Source: Dunaliella salina (lineage: Eukaryota > Chlorophyta > Chlorophyceae > Chlamydomonadales > Dunaliellaceae). Taken from it: DNA of 17,498 bases. Within the stretch, counting starts at the first letter, position 1; each line of letters begins with the position of its first letter. The notes beneath the pieces are model-generated. The model had not been told where the DNA came from. It was given only the letters and a program-made list of their open reading frames with translations, and did not search any database. The DNA lies in assembly GCA_002284615.2 (NCBI GenBank), contig MU069441.1, forward strand, positions 813,030 to 830,527, in the 5' to 3' direction. Made by a program: the position numbers and the translations under genes. This document shows, piece after piece, positions 7,061 to 15,680 of the stretch.

Positions 7061-7860
7061 TATTTGCTGTTTAAGGGTAATCCTTGGATTTTTCCAGAAG
7101 GAATTGCTGATCTCTTTGTTTGCAAGTTGAGAGGTTGGGTTGGGAGCTTTGGTGTTTGCATTTGTGGTGGGTGGTATAGCATTGCTAAGCTTCTGCCATC
7201 TCTGGTAGTGGTAGCCAGAGGTGTTAGCAGAGCCAAGTTTGTGTTCCTTGTGCATGTGTTTTAAGTTTGTCGCTCAGGTTGGTGAGGTAGTGCATCGGGA
7301 AAGCGTTGGAGCGGTGTATACCATCATCACGTAAGGAGGAGGTCTTTAATGAACGCCAGTAAAAATTGTGGAATGGGTCCCTGGCATCTGGAAATGCAAT
7401 GCTTATGGTGTCTGAGAGGGTTGCGGTGCGAGCGCTTGCGCAAGCATCAGCCCCCTCATTTCCTACAATGCCAGAGTGGGCTTTGACTTTGTAGAAATGA
7501 ATAGGGTGAGGGGAGTGTTCTAATATGGTTGGTATTGCATGAATGAGCTCTGCGTGTAGGTGATACCCCATGCGCATCGGTCACAGGGTTTGCTTAGAAA
7601 TTTGTGAGAGGCAGGATGCACTATCAGTGGCAATTTGAGTTTGCTCGTGTTGGAGTGCCACAAGGATACCCACAAGTTCTGCTCTGGTGATGGTATTGGT
7701 GGGCCCATGGCCATTGGGTTTTATGTGCAGCTGCAGGTGTTGGGAAAGTGGAGCTGTGTCCCTTCCCGGTTTGTAAACACCAGAGCCAGAAAGTGGTGGG
7801 GAGTCGTCATCTTTGTGTTTAATAACAATGCCATCAGTGCAGGTGGTTTCTCTCCAGTCC
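7022..7860 (-). pseudogene. RNase H domain of copy B
   Basis: Within the frame starting at 8546, the RNase H part begins near residue 230: CTDGIVI (Asp 238), TRAELVG (Glu 290), ATDSASC (Asp 308). A TGA at 7581-7583 (AAT in copy A) follows, and the same frame continues from 7577 with KAHSGI and GNEGADAC, completing the catalytic set. A 2-base loss near 7250 shifts the remaining C-terminal extension (YHYQRWQKL) to the frame of 7255-7022. It follows the PCIF1-like domain in the same frame. The core is typical of type I RNases H of retroelements. Only nonsense and indel decay is seen, with no loss of active-site residues. Confidence 0.85.
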
Positions 7861-8825
7861 TTGATTTTAGGTGTACACATTTTTTTGTAGTTGTCAGGGA
7901 TGAAGGCTGTCCTTGCCTGAGGGCACTTGTGTGAGCAGCTATGAATGTCAGGGGGAAATGATTGAGATTTCTGTTTCCAAGTGTTTGATGCAAGGTGTTG
8001 GTGGGCACGCAATGGCATTGGGTTTGCAGGATCCAGGGGTAGCCAGTTAGCCAGAACATCACGTTGGAGGAGTTGACACCAATCTTTGTTAGTGGTATTT
8101 AGTGGTTCTCTGGCATTGGGATTCCAGACAACAATGAGTTGCATAGGATAGGAAGGTGGGGTGGAATTGGGTATGGTATCAAACCAGTGCTGTGGTGCCA
8201 GGAATTGGATGTTTCTGGCAGGGAATTTGGCAAGCACTTTTGCAAGATGTGGGTACTGGGTAAGCCAGCTCAGATAAGCATTACAGCTGAAGCCTCTCCA
8301 GTGGGGCAGGAGCATGAAGGTGGCAACTGGATCTGTGGTTTGGAGGGAGGAGTGCACTGCGTGGCGCAGGAGTTGAAACATTGTTGCATCATCATGTGGG
8401 GGATGGCAGAAAGAGAAGCCAGTGTAGCGCACAGAGAGGGCGTCTGTGTGCGCTCCAAAAACTTCGTCTTGGCTGTGTGTGCAGAAATAGGTGTTGTAGG
8501 TCTCGCCAAATTCAAGGGTGTTAGAAAATCTTTCTGTTGAGACCATGCACCATTTATGCAGGGCTAATCAGATGTGAGGAGGTGTGATAAGCATGTTGGA
8601 AGTGTGGGGCTTTTTGCTCTTGGCTGAAAGATCATTTTGTTGGGCCTTTTGACGGGATAGCAGTCCCATAATTTCAATTGCTGAATCCTGGACAGGTGGT
8701 TGAATTATATGGATGCCTGCTCTTTTGGCTGCTTCATAGGCTTCGAGCCCCTGCTCAAGGGTCACGAGCCCGTCTACACTGAGCATGCCAGCGCAATTGC
8801 CATTGCACTGTAAATGCAGGCGCAT
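7861..8825 (-). pseudogene. PCIF1-like methyltransferase-fold domain of copy B
   Basis: It matches copy A over the whole domain: a short N-terminal part with CNGNCAGMLS, YEAAKRAG and IQPPVQDSA, then after a TGA near 8549 (CGA in copy A) KWCMVSTERFSNTLE, DEVFGAHTDALS, YTGFSFCHPPHDDA (His 48 of the frame starting at 8546), LLPHWRG and IQFLAPQHW. The HPPH in place of the family's NPPF is shared with A, so the change predates the split of the copies and is not random decay. The hydrophobic PMQLIVVWN strand near the end also fits the family fold. The assignment is by eye and awaits a profile search. Confidence 0.6.
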
Positions 8826-8870
8826 TCAGTGGTGGTTACCTCTACCATTTGTGTTGGAGTGACAACTTCA

Positions 8871-10406
8871 TCAGACGTGTCGATGAAGAGGCTCCTTCAT
8901 GAGATCAACACTTCTAATAAAAATATCACATTGCCATGTTGGCATGATATCTGTCTGGGGGTTGGTAGGTTGGAAGTCAAAGGTGACATTCTTGCAAATG
9001 GCGCAGCCGGTAGTTGTGAGCCATGTAGATTCAGATAGTCTCTGAGGGTTGCCTTTGAAGCCTTGATAAACAAGATTGTCCAGGTCTATTTTGTCGCCTA
9101 CGGAGTCTTCTGTTTGTTCTGGTATTTCCTCCAAGTCGAAGGCTTGCACATGAGCATCCAAGTCTGGATGCATTTGTAACAAATCAGCAGTTTCCCATTT
9201 AGGATGCCATTCCACATAGATCATTTCGCAATCTTCAGAGAAGTTGATCCTTTCCGCTTTTTGAGAGTCTGACAGAGAGGCACATGCAGGGCAGTCCCAG
9301 TGCTCATTTGGTTTGTCCATTTCCCGTTCATTCTGGGAGCACGCTTTGACATATATGAGACAGTCCCAGTGGTATGTGCGGTGGAAGGTGTCACAGGTGG
9401 GCATATCGTCATTAATTTGACTTTCAAAGGTGTATTCTTTACCTAATGGGCTCCAGCAGAGCTGGCAACATGGGTCTAGTTTAGTTCTCCTAGATACATG
9501 CTTTGAGTAAGCCACTTTCAGCCCGTCATTTTGGAAAATGGGTAAGGCCCATTTTTCAATGGTGACAGAGTACCATTGTGCTTTGTATTGTATTTGCTGT
9601 TTCCCTTGAGGTGATCTCTTGTACTTCCGCAAGTTTTGCCAGCCCAAAATTTTCAGGATGACATGGTCATAGCGGAAAATGGTGTTGCCAGCTTGAACTG
9701 CGCTTAACGCAGCAGCCTTATTTTGTTTATAATTCCAGAGCCACCGGGGAACATGAAGGCCTGGTGTGTCTGGAGGTTGGGGACGAGGGGTTATCATGGA
9801 TTGTAGGTTATTACACTCTAGGAGTGTTGTTGGATTCCGGCTCCTTCTAGTCCTCCTGCCCCCGATTTGTGGGGTCTGAGTGGGCTCTGGGGGCAGGGCC
9901 TGTGGGAGGGGTGTCGGGAGGGGTTGGTCAGGGTTAAAGCTATGCGCTTGTGCTGGCAGCTGTCCTGCATTGGGATATTTCCTTTTGTGAGTGCGTATGC
10001 CTTGGCACGTGTGGACCTCTGTCTGATGTTGACTGATTGGGGAAGGGCTGTCTTGGCTACTGGGGAGAGCATTTTCTACTTCCATGTCTTGAGCTTCAAA
10101 GAGGGGGTTGCTGTGAGTTCTGGAATCAGGATGTATGTGTATGTGAGGGGCATGATCCCCATTGTGTGGGTTGAAGTTGTGGGGGTTTGGAGGAGCATGG
10201 TGTGGGTAAAGCTTTGACCAGTTCCAGCCTGTTGGTGTATGTTCTGTTTTCATCGATTCTGCATATGTTGTATTGTTTTTGTGGCGTGATTCTGGGGTTT
10301 TATTGGGTGAACTGTCTCGGCTCTGTATGATAGTGTTGATGACGTCAGGACTGGTCTCAGTCAGATTGTGGGTGTTGAGAGTACGGGAGAGTCTATTAAG
10401 GGCCAT
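8871..10406 (-). CDS. 511-codon frame: low-complexity N-terminus, conserved WALP region, PHD finger
   Basis: This is the longest open frame in the window. Residues 1 to about 190 are rich in Pro, His, Asn, Thr and Ser and look disordered. A basic patch (GGRRTRRSRN, about 195-205) follows. Residues about 225-310 (PRWLWNYKQNKAA...YKAQWYSVTIEKWALPIFQ) are unassigned but conserved in fragment H. The PHD finger spans about 313-374 with CCQLC, CDTFHRTYHWDC and WDCPAC. The fourth ligand Cys is Phe, so zinc binding is probably impaired. An acidic linker to residue 511 matches copy A. The TGA at 8873-8871 is probably secondary, because the next domain follows after a compensated frameshift. The true N-terminus is unknown, and this is a decayed element part rather than a host gene. 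Confidence 0.7.
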   Translation of the reverse strand: MALNRLSRTLNTHNLTETSPDVINTIIQSRDSSPNKTPESRHKNNTTYAESMKTEHTPTGWNWSKLYPHHAPPNPHNFNPHNGDHAPHIHIHPDSRTHSNPLFEAQDMEVENALPSSQDSPSPISQHQTEVHTCQGIRTHKRKYPNAGQLPAQAHSFNPDQPLPTPLPQALPPEPTQTPQIGGRRTRRSRNPTTLLECNNLQSMITPRPQPPDTPGLHVPRWLWNYKQNKAAALSAVQAGNTIFRYDHVILKILGWQNLRKYKRSPQGKQQIQYKAQWYSVTIEKWALPIFQNDGLKVAYSKHVSRRTKLDPCCQLCWSPLGKEYTFESQINDDMPTCDTFHRTYHWDCLIYVKACSQNEREMDKPNEHWDCPACASLSDSQKAERINFSEDCEMIYVEWHPKWETADLLQMHPDLDAHVQAFDLEEIPEQTEDSVGDKIDLDNLVYQGFKGNPQRLSESTWLTTTGCAICKNVTFDFQPTNPQTDIMPTWQCDIFIRSVDLMKEPLHRHV

Positions 10407-10419
10407 CTTGTGTTTAATC

Positions 10420-11168
10420 CTAATCTTGCAGCCAAACAGGGAAGGGATTGTTCCCGTCTATTATATGGGTGAGGTTGTCATTGAGCAATGCTGACAGCCT
10501 GTATATGTCTATTTCCATGAGGGCAAAAGAACAGTGGCAGGCTAAGGTTTTCAGAGTAGTAGCAGTGGGGTCTGCTTCAGATGATGCTGGATGAGGGGAT
10601 TGCTGATCTGTGTACTTCACAAGGTCAACCTTGCGCAGCCAATAATTGCATTAGCCTGTAGGTGTTATGTCTGCTTGAGGATTAATGGGGTTTGTATCAA
10701 ACGTGATTTTGTTGCGCAATTCTGTGTCCATTTTCTGATGCCGCACATTGGTCGCATCAGGTTTTTCAAATCCCTGTCTTTCAAGGTTTGAGAGGGTAGA
10801 ATCTGCTGTGGGTATGGAGAGATTAGGTTCGCTCTGTTGTGCTTCAAACTTAAGCAAATACTCTTTGAATTTAGGCCATGTCCCCTGTAAATCCTCTGAT
10901 TCCCAGGGCATCCAAATGACCCTCCTAAGTCCTTCTTTAGTCTGCCGCTCTCTTTTGATTTTTTTGGCATCATGAAGGCTTGCACAGGCGGGACATGCCA
11001 TGTGTCAGCTGTTTCAATTTCTTGTCTTTGCTCGTCTGAGTAGCATCCAAGTTCCTTCACGCATTCTCAATGGTACTTTTGGTGGCACACATCACAAACA
11101 TACATACCAGGCAATGGAGGCTCAAAGGCCCTTCAGTTTCATAACTATATTGGTAATTGCATACTTGG
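10420..11168 (-). pseudogene. Copy C: PHD finger, linker and start of PCIF1-like region of an older element
   Basis: A divergent relative of B reads, over several frames, CCQVCNYQYSYETEG, then PGMYVCDVCHQKYH-stop-EC, then ACPACASLHDAKK, giving all PHD ligands with the Trp codon turned to TGA. The linker keeps recognisable landmarks (LSNLERQGFE, ITFDTNPINPQADI), and further on VDLVKY and ACHC...LSALLNDNL correspond to VDLMKE and CACIYN...LTTLLE in A. It ends near 10,420 where copy B begins. With H (11,563-11,857) it makes one older element, split by G. Confidence 0.6.
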
Positions 11169-11176
11169 CAGCAGGC
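11169..11176. repeat. Target-site duplication of G, left
   Basis: CAGCAGGC matches 11,555-11,562 exactly. The flanking bases differ on both sides, so the duplication is exactly 8 bp. Confidence 0.55.
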
Positions 11177-11554
11177 TTCTACTGAGGGCTCTAAGGGCTG
11201 TCCCATAAGCTTCTGTTTGTGGTCAGCAGCTTCATGAGGTGTGCAGGCTTAAGTTCAGCCCAGCAGCCAGGAGTCGCCATGCGCAACTGTTGGGCATGGC
11301 TTTCCTTGATTGGAATGCTGATTTTGACGGTGTAAACTCTGCTTGTTGTCGAAGGTCCGGAAATCCAGTCTTTCAAATACCATCTTGCTCTCTGTTGTTG
11401 AACCTGTCCTGTTTCTCTGCTTGTCGTGCTTCTCTCAGTCTGAACTTTGTGGTGACGGGGTCATACGGTCTGCGCACCAATGTGGCCCCTTTTCCTTAAT
11501 TGATGTAGGGATGGTTTCTCTGCCTGCGTAGGTTTTCTTTTCCTTTTCTTTTTT
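11177..11554 (+). mobile_element. Insert G: 378 bp with element tail and 8 bp target duplication
   Basis: The right end (about 11,486-11,554) is a plus-strand element 3' end: CCTTAATTGATGTAGGG, CTCTGCCTGCGTAGG and a pyrimidine tail. CAGCAGGC directly follows the tail (11,555-11,562) and directly precedes the insert (11,169-11,176). Removing the insert and one duplicate joins H to C in frame through the PHD Cys cluster (NVECACCQVC). The left part reads as protein on the minus strand (SGPSTTSRVYTVKIS, ESHAQQLRMATPG, LWDSP then, after a shift, LEPSVE), which suggests an inverted 5' segment as made by twin priming. Alternatively the left part is the true upstream sequence of C. Confidence 0.6.
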
Positions 11555-11562
11555 CAGCAGGC
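11555..11562. repeat. Target-site duplication of G, right
   Basis: CAGCAGGC directly follows the pyrimidine tail of G, the position expected after target-primed insertion. Confidence 0.55.
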
Positions 11563-11857
11563 ACACTCAACATTATCTGCGCGAGCAGCAGGTGAGGCAG
11601 TTTCAGGCAGAACTTCTTGAAGGTTAGCTTGTTCAAATAGAGGCCGGGCCCATTGTTCAATGATCATAGGTGCGAACTGGCTGTGATATTGCACTTGGAG
11701 GTGGACGGGGGAGCTTAATTGTTTTTTCTTGTTCTCAGCGTAAATCCTCCGATCATCTATGTGAGTTATGTCTAAACCATGATAGAGGATAGAACTGATA
11801 GCATGGCTAGCAGTAGTTTCCTTAGCAAGTTTCCGAAAGAGTCTTCGCTGTGTTTGG
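11563..11857 (-). pseudogene. Fragment H: region upstream of PHD finger, older copy
   Basis: On the minus strand an open frame reads RRLFRKLAKETTASHAISS, IDDRRIYAENKKKQ, LQVQYHSQFAPMIIEQWARPLFEQ and ADNVECAC. This aligns with B residues about 235-315 (notably IEKWALPIFQ). It is the upstream part of copy C, cut off by G on one side and by the tail of copy I on the other. The function of this conserved region is not recognised. Confidence 0.6.
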
Positions 11858-12560
11858 AAAAGGAAAAGAGAAAAAGAAAAGTCTACGCTAGCCGGAGGCT
11901 GTGTGCATTAAGGTCCCCTAACTAACAAGCTAGCAGAGGCCCCACCAAATGGCTCTCGAAGCCTACACTAGATAATACTAGCCTAAGACAGAGCTAATGA
12001 GGATCTGGCCTAGATCACCTGGGGGGTTGTCCGCCATGCTCCTGGACGCCCGGACTCTCCTTCTCCTGCAGTCCTTTTGCTACTGATTCAGCTGAAGCTG
12101 CAGCTTTGTGCTTGGTAAGGCCCAGATTCATCAGGGGGTTAACTGTAAATAGTGCCATCCACACCAATTAAGATGATGTGCAGAGTCACTTTATTCTTCC
12201 TGTTAGGATTTCTTGAGCTGCAGGATTGGAGTCTGGTTACAGTGAGAGAGTGTTGAACTGCTGCCGTTCCAAAGTGATGAAGGGGTTGGTGTCGGGGCAG
12301 AACCTGAATTCCACGAGGTGGATTATCCCTGTCTCGAACAAGGATATTGGAGGGATTCAGGTGGACAGGTCTACCTGGTAAAGAGCGCACAAGAGAGCAT
12401 CCGGGCGGCTTTGGTGGTGGGCTGAAGAGCCAGTACCATCAGGGAATACCTAATCAGGAATGCCTCTTATTCTATTTCCAGGGACTTGCATGCCCTGTTC
12501 CTGGAGTCTCCTATAGTTCCAGACGTTACGGCCTTGGGAAAGTGAGCTCAGAGAGTGGAT
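11858..12560 (-). mobile_element. Copy I: 5'-truncated element with nuclease region
   Basis: The minus strand reads, from about 12,530: RLQEQGMQVPGN, IPD-stop-VFPDGTGS, SRPDALL, then HLVEFRFCPDTNPF, NKVTLHIILIGVDGTIY, a shortened C-terminus, the A/B-type 3' UTR and a tail at 11,880-11,858. The catalytic Glu is kept and the Lys is Arg. Several frameshifts and a deletion after the central strands make it inactive. The 5' limit lies between 12,525 and 12,590. Its tail abuts fragment H, so it probably inserted into the C/H element. Confidence 0.65.
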
Positions 12561-12583
12561 GGCTGGGGAGATGACCTCTGTCT

Positions 12584-13093
12584 GTGAGGAGCATCTGTTG
12601 CCTCTTCTTTCTGGGTCTGTTTGTTTGTGTATCTAGGCTGTGTCTGAGGGCTGAGACTATCATTTGTCTGGTGCTGGTGGTTTGTGCTTGGGGAGTTTGG
12701 CTGTGTAGGAATTATGGTGAGCAGTGCTCAGACAGGTATTTGAACTTCTATCATGAATACCGATTTGTGAGTATACACCTTTTACAAACTTTAGACCTTT
12801 TCATTATTGCCTCATTAAGTGAAAGCCTAGCAGTTGCTTGTTGTTGTTAATTGTGCATGCAACTTTGGATACCAATGTTCACTGCCATGTCCTCATTCCT
12901 GACCACCCACCGCATCAAATTGGGTGATCTTATCTGGCTTGAAGTCTTCATACCATACGAATATCATTGCCCAAAACAGGTGAGGTATAATTCAGCCACC
13001 TCCCTTAGAGAAATTCAGGACAGGGGGATTTTCTATGATTTCACCCTCTTTTCTCCAATGTATGAATATGCAAGACGTTTGCATAGCATATAG
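12584..13093 (+). other. Unassigned region with short open frames and one good donor site
   Basis: There are open frames of 88 codons (12,584-12,850, hydrophobic and Cys-rich) and 80 codons (12,851-13,093, with RIKLGDLIWLEVFIPYEYHCPKQ). The latter passes a good 5' splice site, CAG|GTGAGG, near 12,979. Base composition changes from the repeat region and no element part is recognisable, so this is probably host sequence, perhaps exon and intron. I do not recognise a protein family. Confidence 0.25.
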
Positions 13094-13552
13094 GGTCACA
13101 AGGAGGAAAAATTGTAAGAAACAATTGGTCGCAAGGGGGAGCTGTAGGCGGTTTTAAATTGATCTGAGAACAGGAAGTGATCTGGGTACCTCCGAGGTTC
13201 AAGAATTATTGGTGAACATGATGACATATTATGATCATGGTTGGCATAGCTCGGTTCCAAAAAGATAGTTGAGAAAGAGCGTACCCTGTGATATTGGGGA
13301 GCTACCTTAGGAAAATTTCCTTCCTTACTCGATGCCCAGCACTCATGCACTTTGACTGATGCCCCCTTTCTGGTAAACCTTGTAACCCTATCCTTTCCTT
13401 TCCTTGCCAGTTAAGCTTAGCATACCTGGAATACGGTGACTGCAGTTGATGTTTTACAATTGAGTGAGGGTAGCTGCCCTGAAAGTCTTTTAGCTGACGA
13501 CCTGGACTGTAAGACGGCAGAGTGACCAGTACAGAATTATCCAAGAGATCCT
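13094..13552. other. Region without a recognised gene
   Basis: Only frames of about 80 codons occur, none with a recognisable motif. A pyrimidine tract ending in CCAG near 13,410 resembles a 3' splice site, but I could not pair it with a coding frame. Confidence 0.3.
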
Positions 13553-14011
13553 TTAGATGGTTTCATCCAAGCTTGTGAGTGTGGCGTGAAAAAAGCAAAC
13601 ATGAATGCCAGACATCACATAATTCAAGTAAGCATGGAACTTCGCATGAGCATATGGATTCGGGATGTTACTACAGTTCTTAAACATTGCATTAGGGTTT
13701 TTGAGTTTCGAGGAAACTGTTTGCCAAACATCATGCAAATCTGCACCTGACCATTTCTCTCCTTGCGCTTGGTGTCTGAATGCCTGGAGTTTTGAGTCAA
13801 ACGTACGAGCATTCTGGTTAAGACTTCTTGTGCCATTTTCAGTGCTTACTTGGAGAACCTCTAGTTCCTGGTCTGTGTTTCCGCTCAGCTGCCCTCGTAG
13901 GCGGATATAGCGATGTAACCTTGCCTTACAATCGAATAAATACCCTTTATCGTATTTACTCTCCAGGACGGACTGGTACAGGTGTTTAAACTTGTCGGCT
14001 AACCTTACCAA
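13553..14011 (-). CDS. Orphan 152-codon frame
   Basis: The translation is mostly hydrophilic, with LADKFKHLYQSVLESKYDKGY, KARLHRYIRLRGQLSGNTDQELEVLQVS and KLQAFRHQAQGEKWSGADLHDVWQTV. I recognise no family. Composition is protein-like, with helical stretches and no low complexity. The segment encoding LHRYIRLRGQLSGNT recurs about 267 bp upstream (minus-strand sense) as LHRFIRLQGQLSGNT outside this frame, so part of the coding sequence is duplicated. It could be an exon of a host gene or part of an unknown mobile element. No membrane segment or signal peptide is evident. Confidence 0.35.
   Translation of the reverse strand: MVRLADKFKHLYQSVLESKYDKGYLFDCKARLHRYIRLRGQLSGNTDQELEVLQVSTENGTRSLNQNARTFDSKLQAFRHQAQGEKWSGADLHDVWQTVSSKLKNPNAMFKNCSNIPNPYAHAKFHAYLNYVMSGIHVCFFHATLTSLDETI
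13874..13920. repeat. 47 bp direct repeat, copy 1
   Basis: It matches 14,141-14,187 at 44 of 47 positions. It lies within the orphan frame. Confidence 0.7.
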
Positions 14012-14140
14012 CTAAGATAGGTAGTCCAACACGCTTCAAAGGCTTCGTGAACCAGCCTGGCCTTAGCTTTAACCAAATTTGTGTCTGCATGCTTGAAACG
14101 CTTTCAATTTTTTGCCTGGACTGGTTTGGCTACAGGCCTA

Positions 14141-14187
14141 TGTGTTTCCACTCAGCTGCCCTTGTAGGCGGATAAAGCGATGTAACC
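14141..14187. repeat. 47 bp direct repeat, copy 2
   Basis: This is the second copy, 267 bases downstream on the plus strand. The translation is conserved with two conservative changes (Tyr to Phe, Arg to Gln), and the flanking sequence is not similar. Confidence 0.7.
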
Positions 14188-14304
14188 CTACCAACCAAGC
14201 CCTGCTGTTCTGCATCCTTTTTTCCTTACCTTACACCTGCAAAGACTTGCCTCCAAAATTTGAAAGGGCAACATGCTATTAGCTGTTTCACTCTTTTCTT
14301 AGCA

Positions 14305-14471
14305 GGCTGTGAGCAGGCTGTTGTCCTGACTTTGTACCTCCTGTACTCGCAGCCCTATGACTCTGTTGCTTGGAAAGAACGCAGCACGCTGCTGCTGGCT
14401 CTGGATGTGAATGGAAAGGGGTGCGGTGGACATCAGGCACATCGGACAATGTACCTCACTGTCTCCTCCAG
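14305..14471 (+). other. Possible internal exon
   Basis: CTCTTTTCTTAGCAG looks like a 3' splice site just before 14,305, and CCTCCAG|GTGTTA at 14,471 like a 5' splice site. The open frame between encodes CEQAVVLTLYLLYSQPYDS and WKERSTLLLALDVNG, hydrophobic then mixed. I cannot assign a family with any safety. The evidence is two splice-like sites and an open frame of about 55 codons. Confidence 0.25.
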
Positions 14472-15380
14472 GTGTTAAGAAAGTTTCACAGCCTGCTACC
14501 GAGTCTTTTTTCATTGGATAAAATGCTTCGGACTGGCTTGCAATTTTTGCAATAACAAACGTCTAGAGATGCACTGGGCACACCTATTTTGCTGCAGCAA
14601 GAAATGTGTTACTAGAAGAGAGCAGTACAATGCAAGGATGGTGCAGGATGGGGGAAGGCATACACAGGGAAATCAGAAATGTCTCCAAATCACAGGAAGA
14701 GCCGGGAAAAAAAAAACATGCAGGCCATGACCAGGCGGCATGCCTTGGGCGATGGTGCCGGCAGTAAGTGCTCAGCCCTGCCAGCAGGGACAGGCCAACA
14801 CAGCAAAGACAGGAAAATCTTGAAGGCTCAGTCAGTGCTTCCCCAACCACATGTCACAAAGAGCATCACTCCCCCAAACCTACAGGCATTGCAAAGTGCA
14901 TCATTCCCCCACACCTACAGGCATCGCCGGCTCTGGAGGGACACGGAATAGCACAATCAAAATGAAGGCACCACCTTGAAACTTTTGAGCCCATGAAAGA
15001 GATGCCAACACTGGAAGTTTTGATTAAAAAAATACAGGACAGAATCGATGGGACAGAATAGTGTTTTGGTTTGTGTCAGTGGAAAGAAATGATTCCGGAA
15101 CCACTGAACAATGTTTGCCGATACAAAGGATAGGAGGCTGACTTGAATGTAACATGATGTGTTCATAAAACTTGCAAATTTGCAAAAGCCTGCTGTCATG
15201 GACGTGAGGAGAGAACTTTGTCATGGAGGGCTATGAAAGGGGGAGATGATAAGTGCTAGCAAGATGTGTATGTATCTGAGAAATACGGCAAGCACAAAAT
15301 ACTGAAGAGAAGCTGAGCAAACTGGAATGAAAGGAGGGAGGCATGCACAAGCTTGCGCAAGCAGTATAGTGGCATTTATT
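14472..15380. other. Region without a recognised gene
   Basis: Open frames are under 91 codons and show no motif. The stretch contains a two-unit tandem repeat (14,862-14,931) and a 12 bp palindrome GCTTGCGCAAGC at 15,351-15,362, and nothing else stands out. Confidence 0.3.
14862..14931. repeat. 35 bp tandem repeat, two units
   Basis: GCATCACTCCCCCAAACCTA followed by CAGGCATTGCAAAGT is repeated with about six changes as GCATCATTCCCCCACACCTA plus CAGGCATCGCCGGCT. Confidence 0.6.
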
Positions 15381-15381
15381 A

Positions 15382-15680
15382 ATTGATAATCAAAAGCCAT
15401 TCCATGATGGACAAGTGGTAATGCATTCGTGTATTGTAGGGGTGTTGAGGGCAGCCTTGCAGTCATGTGTTTTGACTGATGGCTCCTCTTGTGTGAACCT
15501 GGAAGGATGACAAGATGCAGAGCAATCCATTATGATTAAATGCCATACCATGATGGACAAGTGGTCATACGACATTTTGTTTGGTGTGGGAATGTCAAGG
15601 GGAGCTTATCAATCATGTGTTTGGACTGATGGCTTCTCTTGTGAACGCCTGGAAGGATGACAAGATGCAGAGCAACCCAA
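15382..15680. repeat. Tandem duplication, period about 146 bp
   Basis: Landmarks recur in the same order: CCATGATGGACAAGTGGT at 15,402 and 15,548, a GACTGATGGCT...CTCTTGTG block, and GATGACAAGATGCAGAGCAA at the end. The middle is more diverged than the edges. No coding frame is shared by the two units. Confidence 0.7.

Larger units (their letters stand above)
5718..10420 (-). mobile_element. Copy B: longest element copy, minus strand
   Basis: From 5' (about 10,420) to 3' (5718) it encodes a proline-rich N-terminus, an unassigned conserved region, the PHD finger, PCIF1-like domain, RNase H, zinc finger and nuclease, then a 3' UTR of the A type and a tail at 5735-5718. One reading frame holds from 10,406 to 7224, broken by TGA stops (8871-8873, about 8549 and 7581-7583) and by a shift near 8880 that is compensated near 8810. 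This implies an ancestral single polyprotein. A 345 bp insert lies in the nuclease part. The 5' end abuts copy C, and its exact limit is uncertain. Confidence 0.7.

Noticed and set aside
1..12560. Reverse transcriptase domain
   Set aside because: I looked for the catalytic Y/F-x-D-D motif with flanking RT motifs in all long frames, and found none.
13350..13400. Third copy of the duplication seen at 15,382-15,680
   Set aside because: A GACTGATG...TGTAACC stretch is loosely similar, but too short and mismatched to support.
14305..14471. Tubulin-folding cofactor D exon
   Set aside because: WKERSTLLL loosely recalls an LLLWL segment of that family, but the similarity stops after a few residues.
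15351..15362. Palindrome GCTTGCGCAAGC as a regulatory site
   Set aside because: A single 12 bp palindrome with no gene next to it is not enough to call a binding site.
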